In this document: positions 1 through 11,113 of the stretch, one piece after another
How positions within the stretch are numbered: position 1 is the first letter of the stretch
How the letters are laid out: each line of letters opens with the position of its first letter
Assembly (NCBI GenBank): GCA_028583415.1
Contig: CM053270.1
Span: 62,299,517-62,363,516, forward strand
DNA length: 64,000 nucleotides
Origin: Protea cynaroides
Taxonomy: Eukaryota > Streptophyta > Magnoliopsida > Proteales > Proteaceae
Direction: 5' to 3'
Program-made: the position numbers and the translations under genes
Notes under the pieces: model-generated
Databases searched by the model: none
What the model saw: the letters and a program-made list of their open reading frames with translations, nothing else
What the model was told of the DNA's origin: nothing

Positions 1-1359
1 CCTGTGGTTGTTCCGTTCATAGGGAATTGTTTCAATCATACATAAAAGGAGCCTGAGATGCTGTAACTACAGCTAGAGATAAATAACATAGAACAGGGAT
101 GGAAAGTGGTTGCAGTTCTGCAGTTTGTATTGGCATGTTCTATATATACTTCCATCTGTCAGAATGTTGCAAGACCAAGTTATTGTTACTCTTCAACTCA
201 AATTTCTGTAGAGCATTATGCTGGAAAGTTGATTCCTAATTCAGTTTTTAAACCTGGGTTTTGTCTTTCAGCTGTTGCTTCCAATTTTTTGTCAGATATT
301 CCTCTGCGTTTCACTTCTGCAACTACTAAATCAATTTTTAAGGCTATAAAACATTGGCATCTCGAGAGTTGTCTTATTCTCAAGTTGCAGTATCATAGAA
401 GCAAGTGATATCAACTGATTGGAGAGAATAAGGATTCAATTCATGCGACTGTCAGTCATGTGATTCTTAATTCATTAAATTAATAGATTGGGTTGTTCCA
501 TTTCAATCCCCAAAATATTCTGCATCTGGATGGTTGCCCTGTGGTTTAAGTTTTAATTACATAATTACATTTCCTTATAATATCAGTGTGCTTGGGGGGG
601 GTGGCTCTTTTGTTCCTAATATCATAGTCTGGTAAGCCAACCAGACTTCTACTAAAACTGATAGTGTTATTTCACAAAGTCGACCACTTAAAAAAGCAAC
701 TGACTATTGAACATGTCAAATTATGTGTCCATAATAAAAAAAACATAATGTGATGGAGAAATGTAATAGTTTATATATCGCATATTTCTAAGATGAGTTT
801 TTAAAAACCTTTTTATAAGTTTTTAGTTAAATAACAAACAGTATTCACTGCAAAGAAGTGAAGTCAAGTTGATTTTTCCCCATGTTGAACAAACAAGTAA
901 GAAAATTATTGGAAGAACTGATACATGAGTTTAGCACAGCAAACTTCCTAATGTTCTTGTAGTTTTTCTGATAAATTCATCCCAAATTGAACTTTGAATA
1001 TACTGATATGCACAAGTACCTTAATGCTTATTAGAATAATGGTGATGATATTCAATGATACTCCTGATATTGTAGATATTGTCACATGGTCATACTTAAT
1101 TTGTTGGAATCATTTGATTTGAGAGGAGATCTTATATGGTTTTGTAAATTGGTAGCCATCTCTTGGTTTTATCCAATCATTAATAATTTCATTACTTTAG
1201 ATTTTAGAATAAGATTACTTTCTGCTTACAAAATGAGTTTTTTTTGGTTGTTGTATTCAATAATTGTTCTGATTGTGCTGGCTTTGAGCCCTTTATCATG
1301 CATTCAACTCGAATTTTGACTGTGGATCTCTGTATTTGATTTCTCTTTTGTGCCTCCAG
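1..1359. other. Unassigned sequence
   Basis: AT-rich sequence. A 100-codon open frame on the + strand (106-408) matches nothing I recognise and has no convincing gene context. Given the GCN1 relic that follows, this could be intron or decayed sequence of the same duplicate, but I could not align any GCN1 exon here. Confidence 0.4.
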
Positions 1360-1918
1360 GATCTAATTGGTGTCTAACATAACTAAGAGAAGCATAAGGT
1401 TCAGGGAAACTGATTGACTGAATTGACAAGTGAGCGGTGAGCCAGCATTGAAGGATTATGTTGTACCACTAACAGGGTATGTACAAGTACTTATCCTGAA
1501 GTGAAGGATCATTGGTATATTTGCATGTTATTAAACTAATTGCCATGTTTATAATCTTATTATTAGAGCTTGAAAATCCATTTGATTTTTGAAAATCTTT
1601 ATGAACATTCTTTTAATACATTTAATATCTTTCTTATGTGCCTTACCAATTTATGGCTCTTCTCTAACATAGGTTTGACATCAGTTTCGGAAGTTGAATT
1701 TCTGTGTTGTCCTTGTATTACATCGTCCCATTCTCAGACTAGTTTGCCATACTTCATTATATCATGATGTGGTTACTAGTCAATTGTCATTACTTTCTGC
1801 AGGCTTCTCATTCAGATTATCAGCGATCGGTTCCCTTGGCATCACGATAAACAAGGATGGATTTGCGCTAAAGCCTTTTCGTACACAGCTTCAAGCAACA
1901 TCCATTAAATACCTAAGG
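1360..1918 (+). pseudogene. GCN1 pseudogene fragment (C-terminal HEAT region, two exons)
   Basis: Two exon remnants with an intron between them. Exon a (1360-1476) follows a CAG acceptor. It contains stretches equivalent to the plant GCN1 segment around GLISG..., GELIEVTSE and ALKEFVIPITG (here ALKDYVVPLTG), and ends at a GT donor. Exon b (1803-1918) follows a CAG acceptor. In one frame it gives LLIQIISDRFPW (family: PLIRIIGDRFPW). After an internal deletion and frame change it gives FALKPFRTQLQATSIKYL (family: MALKPFLPQLQTTFVKCL). The splice site between G and PLIRI is in the expected place, so this is duplicated genomic DNA and not a retrocopy. Frameshifts and stops make it non-functional. 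It represents roughly residues 2230-2310 of a ~2700-residue protein and lies upstream, in the same orientation, of the intact gene at 36009. The assignment rests on remembered family sequence. Confidence 0.8.
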
Positions 1919-2323
1919 GTAATGCAAAGATAGTTTACCTGGTTCCCTTTCCTTCAATCTTTTTGCTGGTTGGAATAGTGAGTTTTCATGTGTCTGAATT
2001 TTCAACTATGCTTGCATTCCTCTACATATTGCAAAGCCATTCTCCCAAGGCTAGTTTTGGCTTTTTGTTTTCCCATCCTTTTGGTCTAACATCTGAACAC
2101 ATAAATTGATTTAGTGCTATCTATTGAGCTTGTCATGCTAATTTTTTTTTTCTTGCTTTACATGATAGCTGATTGAGTTGGTAAAATTTCTGATGTTTTG
2201 TTGCCAAGACTAGGGATCAAGTCCTGGATTCACCTGCAACCTATCCATTGTTTTTTTGCAGAAGAAACAGATAATTTTTTTTTTCAGATTTAGATCAAAT
2301 GCAAATGTCCTCCTGAAATTTTT
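1919..2323. other. Unassigned AT-rich sequence
   Basis: It probably continues the decayed GCN1 duplicate, since a donor-like GTAATG follows the second exon remnant. I could not align the next GCN1 exon. Confidence 0.3.
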
Positions 2324-2631
2324 GTAACAAAATAGAAAAGGAAGGCTACCCAAGAACAGAAAATTGTAATTCAAAAATAAACCAAAACTACTTCAGATGA
2401 AGCAGTAGCAGGAACAAAACAAAACTTAATCAAACTAGGAACTAATAAGGAAGATGCAGCAGTAGCAGTGGTGGCTGCACATGAGGATGGAGACCGTTAA
2501 ACGACTCTCAAAAAGGCACCTGCTCTGATACCATGTAACAAAATAGAAAAGAAAGGCTACCCAAGAACAGAAAATCGTGATTCAAAAGTACTCTGGCTCT
2601 AGCTCTTGAATAGCTTTCTTTTCTATTTTGT
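2324..2631 (-). mobile_element. Miniature LTR element (TRIM-like)
   Basis: Two direct repeats of about 60 bp (2324-2385 and 2535-2593) share TGTAACAAAATAGAAAAG followed by GGCTACCCAAGAACAGAAAA. On the minus strand the right repeat ends in TTACA and is followed at once by TGGTATCAGAGC, the primer binding site typical of plant copia elements. The ~140-bp interior (GAGAGTCGT, GTGCAGCCACCA, CTGCTGCATCTTCCTT) matches the start of the interior of the LTR element at 60892. This is therefore a tiny relative of that element in the opposite orientation. An inverted copy of the LTR tip lies at 2608-2631. Outer LTR limits and target duplication were not resolved. Confidence 0.6.
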
Positions 2632-3781
2632 TACAACTTTTTCATGTATGTATGATCTCTTTACAGCCTACTGGAAAACCTGTGAAAGATTCCTTCGCCA
2701 CCAAATTAAGTTCCTTTTATAGATGTACTCATTAAGGCCTTGTTCCAACTGAATAGGAATCATGTGTAATCATGTTTCATATGAGAAGGTGACATAATTC
2801 TCTCTGACATGGACATATTTATTAAGGAAAAGTAGTATACATTTCAACCTATCTCAGTTATCATTCTCTCAATTGTGAACCTCAGCAACGTAAATCCCAT
2901 TCTTCAATTCCACTTTGATTAGGTTTGTATCTTGTTTTAACTCTTAGAACTCTAGTATTTGTCAGAGGATGAGGATGTAACTGTGAAAGCAACTCAATAA
3001 AACAAAATAAAGTAGCTCAACCTTGCTCAATTATCTGCTTCCCAATTTCGGGATCCCCTTGTGGAGAGCTTCACAGAACCTCATTGCCATCCATTGGTGT
3101 GGGCCCTGTACCCCATGGACGGAGATGAGGTCCCATGAAACTCTTCGCACAGGGAGAGGGAACCTTATTCTTCCATTTCACTCTGTTTAGGGACATTACT
3201 TAATTGTATAAACTTAATAGCATTCATGTTTGCAAGGAGTCAAATACATGAGATGGGCTATGACTGTCAAGGTAAATCAGTAAAAAATTTTATGCAGTGA
3301 ATATTCAGCTCTAGAAATGGAGAAAAAATACCAATCCAATCTTGAAAATGTCTATAAAGTGCTGAATTTGATGCCGTGTTCATACTGTATTGCCATGTTT
3401 GATTTGTGCAAAGGCCCAAAACACAGATTTTATTAAAGGCCAGGGACATTTATAACCTTTAACTCTGCATTGGGCCGTGGCTTTTAACAAAAAGAATTTA
3501 AAAAAAAAGAAAAGGTTCTAAAGCTGCCAATGGGTGTGCTTTACACATTAATGAATTATGAAATCATACAGAATTTTAAAGAATCAAAACCCTACTCTAT
3601 CTCTCCTTCTATTTTATTACATTTTGAAATTCACTACATCATCTTTTACCGTAAGTTCGTAACCATTTATATCTTATTCTTTCCCTTTCTCCTATCCCCC
3701 AGTTGCTATCCCTAAACATCTTACAGGTTCCATCTGGTTGCAAGTAAAATGATGAGAAGTGAAGTGAAACTAAGTAAATCA
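2632..3781. other. Unassigned sequence
   Basis: No gene, clear repeat or RNA recognised. The stretch ends at the target duplication of the next element. Confidence 0.4.
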
Positions 3782-3790
3782 AATTTAATA

Positions 3791-5210
3791 GAAAAATTGA
3801 CACATACTATCCCTGTACTTTATCCTAATTTCATATACTTTAATAAGTTATTGAATCGGATTCATATTACCCTTTTAACTTACACCACACTGACAAATCA
3901 GTCCAATCTTATGGTTTAACCCATTTATTCTCTTGAATATGACCAAAATACCTTTTAATGTTAGATTGAAAATCTAAAATTCCCTTTAACGGTTATTATT
4001 ACTTGGATCTTGTAGATGACTGATTCGAGATCATATAATTGTGGGAAAAGGGGAAAAAGGCAGAGGGAGGAGAGTATTATCATAGTTCTTCCTTATTGAG
4101 TTATTATACGAGAACTTTGTGCAGTTAATTGAGGTTAGAAGAATGAATTCTAGTCATATCGTCTGATTAGGCTGATATCCTTGCATTTCTTCCGTTTTTT
4201 TCTGCAGATATGTTTTCTTTACCTTAGAACTATTCAAAACAAGAGTTAGCCAACAAATTAAAACAGAAAAGTTAAGAAATAGAGAGAAATCTGATTAAAT
4301 CCAACTAGTTTTAGTATAATTTTTCAGCTCTCGTTTCTCAAGGAATAAGCACCAGATTCCCCAAAAGAAATGATTTTCATGAGAGAAAAAGAAAATGACT
4401 GGATTTGGTAGGTAAGAGTGTATGACAAACCAATATCTCCTATCACAAAACGTAGGAGAATCCACAACCAAAGAGAGAGAAAATCCGATGAATCCTACCT
4501 ACACTACCGGCTCTGCTGTTTGCATGCAGCTTCTTGTCCCTCTCTTTACAATGAGATCTCATCCGCTCGATCTGCCCTCGGAGAAGCTGCCGTTGGCATC
4601 TTCAGCGATCTGGAAAACACAATCAAGGGTGACAACAGTAGAACTGCAGTCCTCAATGGTGTCGTGCATCTATTAACATGTTACATAATGAACTACTTAA
4701 AATACGCCTGTGAGTACAAGAGAGGCACGAATGATGGATGAACGAGAAATTGAAACCGAATCAAGTACAGCAGTCATGGATTCCTCAGCCATGGAAAATT
4801 CCAGAAACAAATATAGGAACAGTGAGTGAAATCCCAGATCTGAAACATGAAAGAGATTTCAGATCTGAATTGTAAAAAAAAAAAAACTGAACAAAGAGAT
4901 TATTGTTTGCCAAAAAGGTTTTGGCAAACGATTAGAGAAGAAACCCTTTCAATAGAGTCTGATCGAGAATAGTTGCAAAGAACATTTTCAATAGTTGCAG
5001 AAAACCCTTTGTTTTGAATAGTTGCAGAAATGAGGTCAAAATAGAAAGAAAAAGAAATCATGTTTAAGAATGGTTGAACCGGGGGTAAAATTGTATATTT
5101 ATCTTTTCTATTTAAGAATGGTTGAACCAGGGATAACTCATTTGGTTCAATAACTTATTAAGGTATCTAGAATCGGGGTAAAGAACAGGGGTAACATGTG
5201 TCAATTTCCC
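3791..5210 (+). mobile_element. Mutator-like element carrying an EXO70 gene fragment (Pack-MULE)
   Basis: Perfect 9-bp target duplication AATTTAATA at 3782-3790 and 5211-5219. Terminal inverted repeats of about 70 bp open with GAAAAATTGACACAT on the left and, in reverse complement, GGGAAATTGACACAT on the right. Both continue to a shared block, CTTTAATAAGTTATTGAA on the left and the near-identical CCTTAATAAGTTATTGAA on the right. The interior (1.4 kb) has no transposase but holds a piece of a host EXO70 gene at 4568-4720. A perfect 11-bp-arm hairpin (GTTTGCCAAAA, loop AGG) lies at 4905-4929. Nine-bp duplications with long inverted repeats are diagnostic of Mutator-like elements. Confidence 0.85.
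4568..4720 (+). pseudogene. Captured EXO70 exocyst subunit fragment
   Basis: EXO70 is a subunit of the exocyst complex, which tethers secretory vesicles at the plasma membrane. Within an open frame running 4418-4741 (107 codons), residues 51-101 read RSALGEAAVGIFSDLENTIK and then VVHLLTCYIMNYLKYACEYK. This matches the Exo70 domain pattern LGEAxxGIFSDLE...VHPLTRYxMNYLKYACEYK. About 50 residues of a ~600-residue protein are present. The conserved HPLTRY is here HLLTCY. The flanking residues of the frame do not look like EXO70, so the capture limits are near these positions. It is not a functional gene. It could be expressed as a chimeric transcript. Confidence 0.7.
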
Positions 5211-5219
5211 AATTTAATA

Positions 5220-5365
5220 ACTTGATATAGAATGATCTGAAGTTAGTTATACAATTATTTGAGATAATTATAATAAAAAATTATATTTTAGTTTTTGATA
5301 GAGGAATAATGAAACCACCAATGACAAAATGACACGCATTCTATGCAAGCCCTAAAAACGAGACA
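5220..5365. other. Unassigned AT-rich sequence
   Basis: Short spacer between the Mutator-like element and the putative LTR. Nothing recognised. Confidence 0.3.
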
Positions 5366-5990
5366 TGTGTAAGCTCATCACCGACATTGCCATACAGGTC
5401 GATTATATGGAAAGGTTATCCTCGATCTTGGGAATAATTACAGATCTGCCCTGATCAAGGAGGAATCCTCACATCTCGACCATGTGCCAACTAACGAGGG
5501 CGTCTCTGAGCTGGAATCTTGGAGCTTCTATGGGAAATTTATAGCACACTGCCATCTAATTGTTAAAAAGCTCTCCTACCCATATCCAACCCCTATTTCT
5601 AGGGGATTGGATTGTGGGTAAACCAACTTTCCTTATCCAAACTGCTAGGACAATCCATGACTGGTGGCACAAGATTTGGGACGTGCTAAAGATTAGTGGT
5701 GATTACTCTACTCATGCCTTAAATCCTCCCTCTCCATGCCTTCTATAAATAGAGCCCGGAACAAAAGTAACATGATCTAATTTTTGTCATTCAAACTCTC
5801 CCCTATCATTTTGCTAAACATGTCTCTACATGAGTTCATATTCCCTTACAGAGTTCCAACTGCTTGTTATCGGTTCTAACTTAAACATCAGGGTGGCCAC
5901 AGGGTTTGCGGACCTGCCCTCACTGCCTGAATTGTTTCCTCTTTGCCAAGTCTCACTACCAGGATATCCCGAGCAAGAACCAACGGCAAC
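5366..5990 (+). repeat. Putative solo LTR (unclassified)
   Basis: A block less AT-rich than its surroundings. It has a TATA-like CTATAAATAGAGCC at about 5745-5758 and a following CT-rich leader, and it ends near CAACGGCAACA. This layout resembles the LTR of a Ty3/gypsy element. No matching target duplication and no internal region were found, so the limits are a guess. Confidence 0.3.
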
Positions 5991-6193
5991 AATTTTGATT
6001 AAATTTTACTTTTAGTTTACCTACTTTCAAACCGGATTGAATCACAATGAAAGGAAAATATAGAAATCAAAGGTGAGAACTGGAGCATATTATTGAAATA
6101 GAAAGGGTCAATTGATCTCCCAGTTTGGATTAACTTCAAAATTAAAGTATAATACTAATAAATTTGTAGAGCATGCAAAATCCAATAGATTAA

Positions 6194-7030
6194 TTAAGGG
6201 TGTTTTGGTATCATTTTATTTTTGTTTTTCTATTATATTTTTGTTTTTGTAGGTGTTTGGTATATTTTTTTGGTGTTATTTTTTAAAAGAAAAAAAAGGA
6301 AATAAAAATAGGTCAAAAAACAAAAAAAAATTTGGGCAAAAACACTTTTTTGTCGTTTTTGCGCAAGAAGTTAACGAGTATTTGTAATAAGTGTGGGTAA
6401 AATGGTAAAACCAATGTTGTTTAGAACATTTGTTTCTCTTCCACTCCTCTCTTTGTCTCTTATTGTTTCATGGATTCAGTCACCATAAAACAATTTTTTT
6501 CTGATTGTCCAACCTCTGATCCGTTCTATTGGATGTCAATTATATCAAAAAAGGGTAAGAGTTTTCAAATTTCAAGTTGATCCGATATCTAATCATTGAA
6601 TATCAAGATTTGAAAATTCTTGCAACTTGAATAAACCCAACTATTGTTTTTTATTTCACTATCTCAGTTGTGCTTTTTTTGCTGTTCAATCTCCGATCAG
6701 ATCCATTGGATGTCAAAACTAGGAAAACTCGGTAAGGGTGTAGAAATTTCAGGTCAATCAGATAAGGAAATCATAAAATGTCAATGCTTAGAAAATTCTA
6801 CAATTTAATGAAATACAACTCTTATTCTTTATTTTAGCCACCTCAATTGTATTTGTCCTACCATCAAACCTTCTATCAAATCCAATGGAAGTCAAGGCTA
6901 AGAAAAAAATAGTAAGAGTGTCCAAATCTCAGGTCGATCCGATAAGGGGATCACAAAATATCATGGTTGAAAATTCTACAACTTAAATAAACAAAAACAT
7001 ATTTTTATTCTTAATAGAATACCAAACTTA
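6194..7030. repeat. AT-rich element with inverted TTTGGTAT-like ends
   Basis: The left part starts near GGGTGTTTTGGTATC and the right part ends near ATACCAAACTT and ACCACCAAATAAC, giving weak inverted ends as in small hAT or similar elements. The core is the ~178-bp tandem array listed separately. Terminal repeats are degenerate and no target duplication was established. Confidence 0.3.
6479..6990 (+). repeat. Three degenerate ~178-bp tandem repeats
   Basis: Three successive units share the order: CTCAGTTGT-like start, TCAA..CTCCGATC.GATCC, CCATTGGATGTCAA, GGTAAG.GTGT, AAATTTCAGGTCGATC.GATA, and AAAATTCTACAACTT. The anchor GGA(T/A)GTCAA falls at 6531, 6708 and 6887, giving periods of 177 and 179 bp. 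Units are clearly diverged. Confidence 0.75.
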
Positions 7031-7136
7031 TTTTTCATTATACAATACCACCAAATAACATTTCATTTATTTTCTTTTTTTATTATTAAAATTGATTTTC
7101 AAAAATAATTTTTGATAAATAAGTTTAAAAAAATGG

Positions 7137-7280
7137 TAAATTATACAAACACCCCCTCTACTGTAGTGAAATTACACAGAACTACCCTGATTTTACAAAA
7201 GCTACACAGAATACCCCTTTAACAATACTATCATACAATCTCACCCACACCGTTACTTTCAACTTAACGACAAAGGGTTA
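7137..7280 (+). repeat. Orphan Mutator-like terminus
   Basis: Begins GGTAAATTATACAAACACC and continues with spaced AAATTACACAGAACTACCC blocks, the style of plant Mutator-like ends that read as alternating A/T and CCC blocks. I found no matching opposite end, so this is a truncated or unpaired terminus. Confidence 0.35.
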
Positions 7281-7816
7281 GTTTTTTTTTAAGACAAAAA
7301 TACCCTTACTAAGTGTAAAATAAATAAAAGCAACAAAAACAAAGAACAAAACATATCTAAAGAGACCTAATACTCTGAAAAACAACAGACGCTAGTACCA
7401 GTGGTTGCTCCTCTTCGTCCGATAAATGACGAACAAGAATTAAAGAATCAGACATAAATGGGTAGGTCTAAAGTGTCAGAACTCATATATCTAGACCCAT
7501 CTATGTCTTTGAATTGCATTATTTTTCACCTAATTGTAATTGTTGTATAAAAATCTACAAAAGCCATAGCATAAGGTATTTAGTAAGGTCTACTAATTAG
7601 CCCCCATTTTTTAATGCCGCAACACAAGATGGGTGAATTGGGTAATTATGTGGAATAAGATGCCCAATTTAGTTCATATGTTTCCCATAGATGAAATCAC
7701 AAGTACCTTACATAAGGGTAAAGGCTTATCAATAAATTCAAGAGTTGTATCGGATTGTGATCAAGTATATAGAAAGGGGATAAAGAGAGTCTAGGAGAAT
7801 GATACAATGATTTATA
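7281..7816. other. Unassigned sequence
   Basis: No gene recognised. It may include interior of the orphan Mutator-like element and the 5' portion of the LINE fragment that follows. Confidence 0.3.
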
Positions 7817-8039
7817 GTGGTTCAACAACCTTACCTATATCCACTCCCAACTGTTTCCTCACATTTTTGTTATAATCCTAGGAGGGACAATACTGTAGCC
7901 GACACCCTAGCAAGGAAGGTTCTAACTGTTACAGGGTTCGTTAATTGGTCATTATCCACTCCATGGAGTCGTTTGGTTTCTACGGCTTTGCCCTATTCAA
8001 TTAATGAATAGTTTCATGTTTTACTAAAAAAAAAAAAAA
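7817..8039 (+). pseudogene. LINE 3' end: RNase H-like fragment with poly(A) tail
   Basis: The open frame 7817-8011 includes, at 7862-7924, HFCYNPRRDNTVADTLARKV. This resembles the last helix of the plant LINE RNase H domain (F.PR..N..AD.LA). A run of 14 A residues (8026-8039) follows 14 nt after the stop, as expected for the 3' terminus of a non-LTR retrotransposon. The insertion is 5'-truncated and dead. Confidence 0.6.
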
Positions 8040-8144
8040 GACCTTGTCAAATTGTTTTCATGGGCTTACAATCAACTCGGTAGTTTTTCAAGCTCACTCT
8101 CTCCAACCCAATTATTTTCCTTTGGCTAACACCAAACAAGTACC

Positions 8145-8771
8145 CTAGGGGTGTCAATTTCAAGCTTGTACCTTGTAGATCCATCGAACTTGATTGATTA
8201 TGGACCAAGACTGACCGGCCTGATTATTAAAAATGTTGGGCTTAGGCCCGGACCGATTGTTAAACGAGCATTCACAGTGCAAGGGTGTAGCTTGATTGAA
8301 CCGACCGATTAAACCAAATAAACCTTTAAACTGTTACAATCATACATCTAAAAACCTAAAACAGTAAAACGTCTTTTATTGTCTTTCATTTCTTGAGTCT
8401 TCCACTCTTTCCTTCTGTCCTCGTCATTGTCTACATGGGTGATCACAAGCCCAATAAGAGCCTTTTATAATCCCAGAAGAAAGTATCTAATTCATAATAT
8501 TAACACGATTATGGATTCGAAACCCAATAAGAGGCTTTTACAATCCCACAAGGAAGTATCTATAATCATTTGGGTATTTGTCCGTTTATAATTCGTTTAA
8601 AGCCCATTTAGCATAAGCCCCAATTATGGACCGAAAACTGACCAATGTAAACGTGTCCATGCTTGATTTTTGAAAAACCTAAATAGCTAAACAAGCAGGT
8701 CACGATACGAGGTGTTAAATAAAGAAAACTGATTAGGCCCCACCGAAACTGACTGCGACCGACACCCTTTG
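8145..8771 (+). mobile_element. Non-autonomous hAT-like element (GGGTGTC family, copy 1)
   Basis: Left end CTAGGGGTGTCAATTT; right end reads CAAAGGGTGTCGG on the minus strand. The interior shares blocks such as GATTATTAAAA.TGTT and TTAGGCCC with the copy at 11114, confirming one family. No transposase. An 8-bp target duplication was not recognised here. Confidence 0.6.
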
Positions 8772-8910
8772 ATTCACTCGATCGCCTTATGAGCTCAATT
8801 TTATAAAGGATTTCAAATCTGATTAGCTTGAAAGTTGACCAAGGATGAAGGATTAATTAATGTTGCTTTTATTTCATCGTAAAATATTTTATGAAAAATA
8901 ATAAATATTA

Positions 8911-10600
8911 GGGAAAATTACTTGTAGCTCCCTTAGACTACTGCCTAAATATAACCACTACCCAAAAGTTGGTGATTTTTACAGCCACACCTCTTTACTT
9001 AACGGTGTTAACTATAAATTTCAAAACCCAATTTTACCATTGATTGGTTTACTGCATAAAGGTTGAAATGTCAAATTTACCTTCCATTGCCTTTCCTAAA
9101 CCCTTATGTTTCAAGTTTCATTCCCAAACATATACTTCAACGTTCAAATCTCCATCTCCATTTGGTTCGGCGAACATCTCCTCTGGCAAACCCTTCCCAA
9201 ACCCTTTCTTCCAGCGAATGTCTCCTCCAGCAAGCATAACTTGCAACAACCTCAGTGAGCACCATCTTCAGTGACCATAGCAGCGACATTACTCTACTGC
9301 ATCTAACCATACAGTAGCAGCGGCATTACTCTACTGCATCTGGCCGCCCATGTGGCACTGCGAGCGACGTTGCAGTCCTTGCGGAGCCAATTTTCACTCC
9401 ATAAACATCTACTACAAGGACGATACATACAAATCTTCATGACCACAAAAAAATAAAAAAAACACGAGAGGCAAAAGACACAAAGATGATGAATTCAACC
9501 TTCTCCAACTCCCATACCCAATTTGTGCTTTTGAGATCAATTACAATTTAAAATGAAAGGGTAATAAAAATGATGATTGATTTCTGTTTTGTGGGGGTTT
9601 GGATCGTCAACTGCCTTGCAGCCCCTGCAATTGTATTTGGGCCATTGGAATGCATCGGGACATGTGCATATGCATTCTCAATGGTCTGGATGTGGCTGCA
9701 GGGGCTATACGACTCCAAAAAATCCAATTCATTTTCTAGATGTTTACGGAATACCATACCTAAAAGGGACTTTTTTTTGTTGAATTATTGGTCGTTAAAA
9801 GTGGATCCGCATCGTCTCCTCCCAGTGGTTTGGGAGGACAGTGGCTACCTTCTTCGGATGGTTGCCACGTGGCTCTCGGTGAATCCGAGACTCATGTCCG
9901 AGCCGACACCCAGCCGACAAGCCAAGCCGACAGGGGGGTGTCGGCTCGAACATGGGTCTCGGATTCACCGAAATCCGAGACCCACGTGGCAACCATCCAA
10001 GGAAGGTTGCCACCGTCCTCCCAGAATGACTGGGAGGAGACGATGTGAATCCGTTAAACGCATTGTACAATTTCACTAGGGTTTTGTTATGATGTAGTTT
10101 TTTCCGCTTGAATATTCCCCTGCATTTTGACTTCGAATCCTTGCACTTATACTAATATTAAGATGGGCAATCCAATTATTGGTTTCATTTCTCACACTCA
10201 CTCTCTCTCTCTTTGCAGCAATGAAGGGTTTGGTGAGGGTGAGGTGGCAGGAAGGAAGAACAGATGGTTGGGTAGGGGAGAGAGATGTTGGGCATAGAGG
10301 GGGTGGGAACATGTGGTAGGATGGGGAGGAAGAACAGTGAGGGGGCAGGGTGGAGGAGAGAGTGGTAATGGGTGTGGGGATGAGAATAGAGCCAATAACA
10401 TTTTACTGTCCCATCAATGGTATTTTTACTTTAATAGTTTGAAGCTGATATGACATCAGCAATTAATAGAAATCAACTAACTGACTAGGGTTAAATGTAA
10501 CAAAGTTTTGCAATTAGAGATAGTACATGTAATTGTCACTAACTTTAGAATATGAATTGTATTTAAACCATTGTTCAAGGGAGGTACGAATAATTTTCCT
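8911..10600 (+). mobile_element. Non-autonomous Mutator-like element
   Basis: Perfect 9-bp target duplication TAAATATTA at 8902-8910 and 10601-10609. Inverted ends about 80 bp long begin GGGAAAATTACTTGTAGCTC on the left and AGGAAAATTATTCGTACCTC in reverse complement on the right. The interior has no transposase. Open frames at 9044-9274 and 9570-10079 match nothing I know. A foldback element at 9797-10062 is nested inside. The 9044-9274 stretch is less AT-rich and could be captured host sequence. Confidence 0.8.
9797..10062. repeat. Large foldback hairpin (~120-bp arms)
   Basis: Left arm GGATCCGCATCGTCTCCTCCC... through GAGCCGACACCC; right arm is its reverse complement (GGGTGTCGGCTCGAAC ... 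GGGAGGAGACGATGTGAATC). The arms contain CACGTGG-type cores and the words GAATCCGAGAC and AACCATCC. The arms meet around 9915-9935 with a tiny loop, so almost the whole element is stem. The open frames on both strands here are a by-product of this palindrome. No convincing target duplication. Confidence 0.85.
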
Positions 10601-10609
10601 TAAATATTA

Positions 10610-11105
10610 GTCATTTTTCTTGTTTGGCATTTTTCTTAGACATGTGCATGATTGAAGGACAAGAAAATCCAACTATATGATGGAGGTTGTGTGTTTGGTG
10701 GGACTCAAAAGTATGATAGGTCAAGATATCATCACTATTTTTTTTAAACAATATCTTAAATTTAGTATTGATGTTCTTTTTCAACATTTTATATTACATA
10801 TTAGGGAAAGATAAATACACACTAGTGGTATGTATTTATTTATATATCTCTCTCTCTTCTTTGAAATCAGGGCCCCATTTTTCTCTTCTCTAAGTAACCG
10901 ATTATCGGTCCTTCCTGTACTCTTATTTTATCCGTTAGCGTATAAGATTCCAACAACATACTCCACTAATTTGTAGATCCCTTTTCTTATATATTAATAA
11001 AACATTTTTTCTTTTAATTGTCTATTGTCTTTATTCCCAAAATTACTTAAAGTAAGAGTGAAAAAGGATTTTCAAATTCAATTTGGAAGTAACTTATCAC
11101 TATGC
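10610..11105. other. Unassigned AT-rich sequence
   Basis: Intergenic sequence between the Mutator-like element and the hAT pair. Nothing recognised. Confidence 0.4.
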
Positions 11106-11113
11106 CATCAAAG

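Noticed and set aside
106..408. 100-codon open frame
   Set aside because: No similarity to any protein I know, ordinary AT-rich composition and no splice or neighbour evidence.
9570..10079. Long open frame (169 codons) overlapping frames on both strands
   Set aside because: It runs through the foldback hairpin, so open frames on both strands arise from the palindrome. No domain recognised and no gene context.
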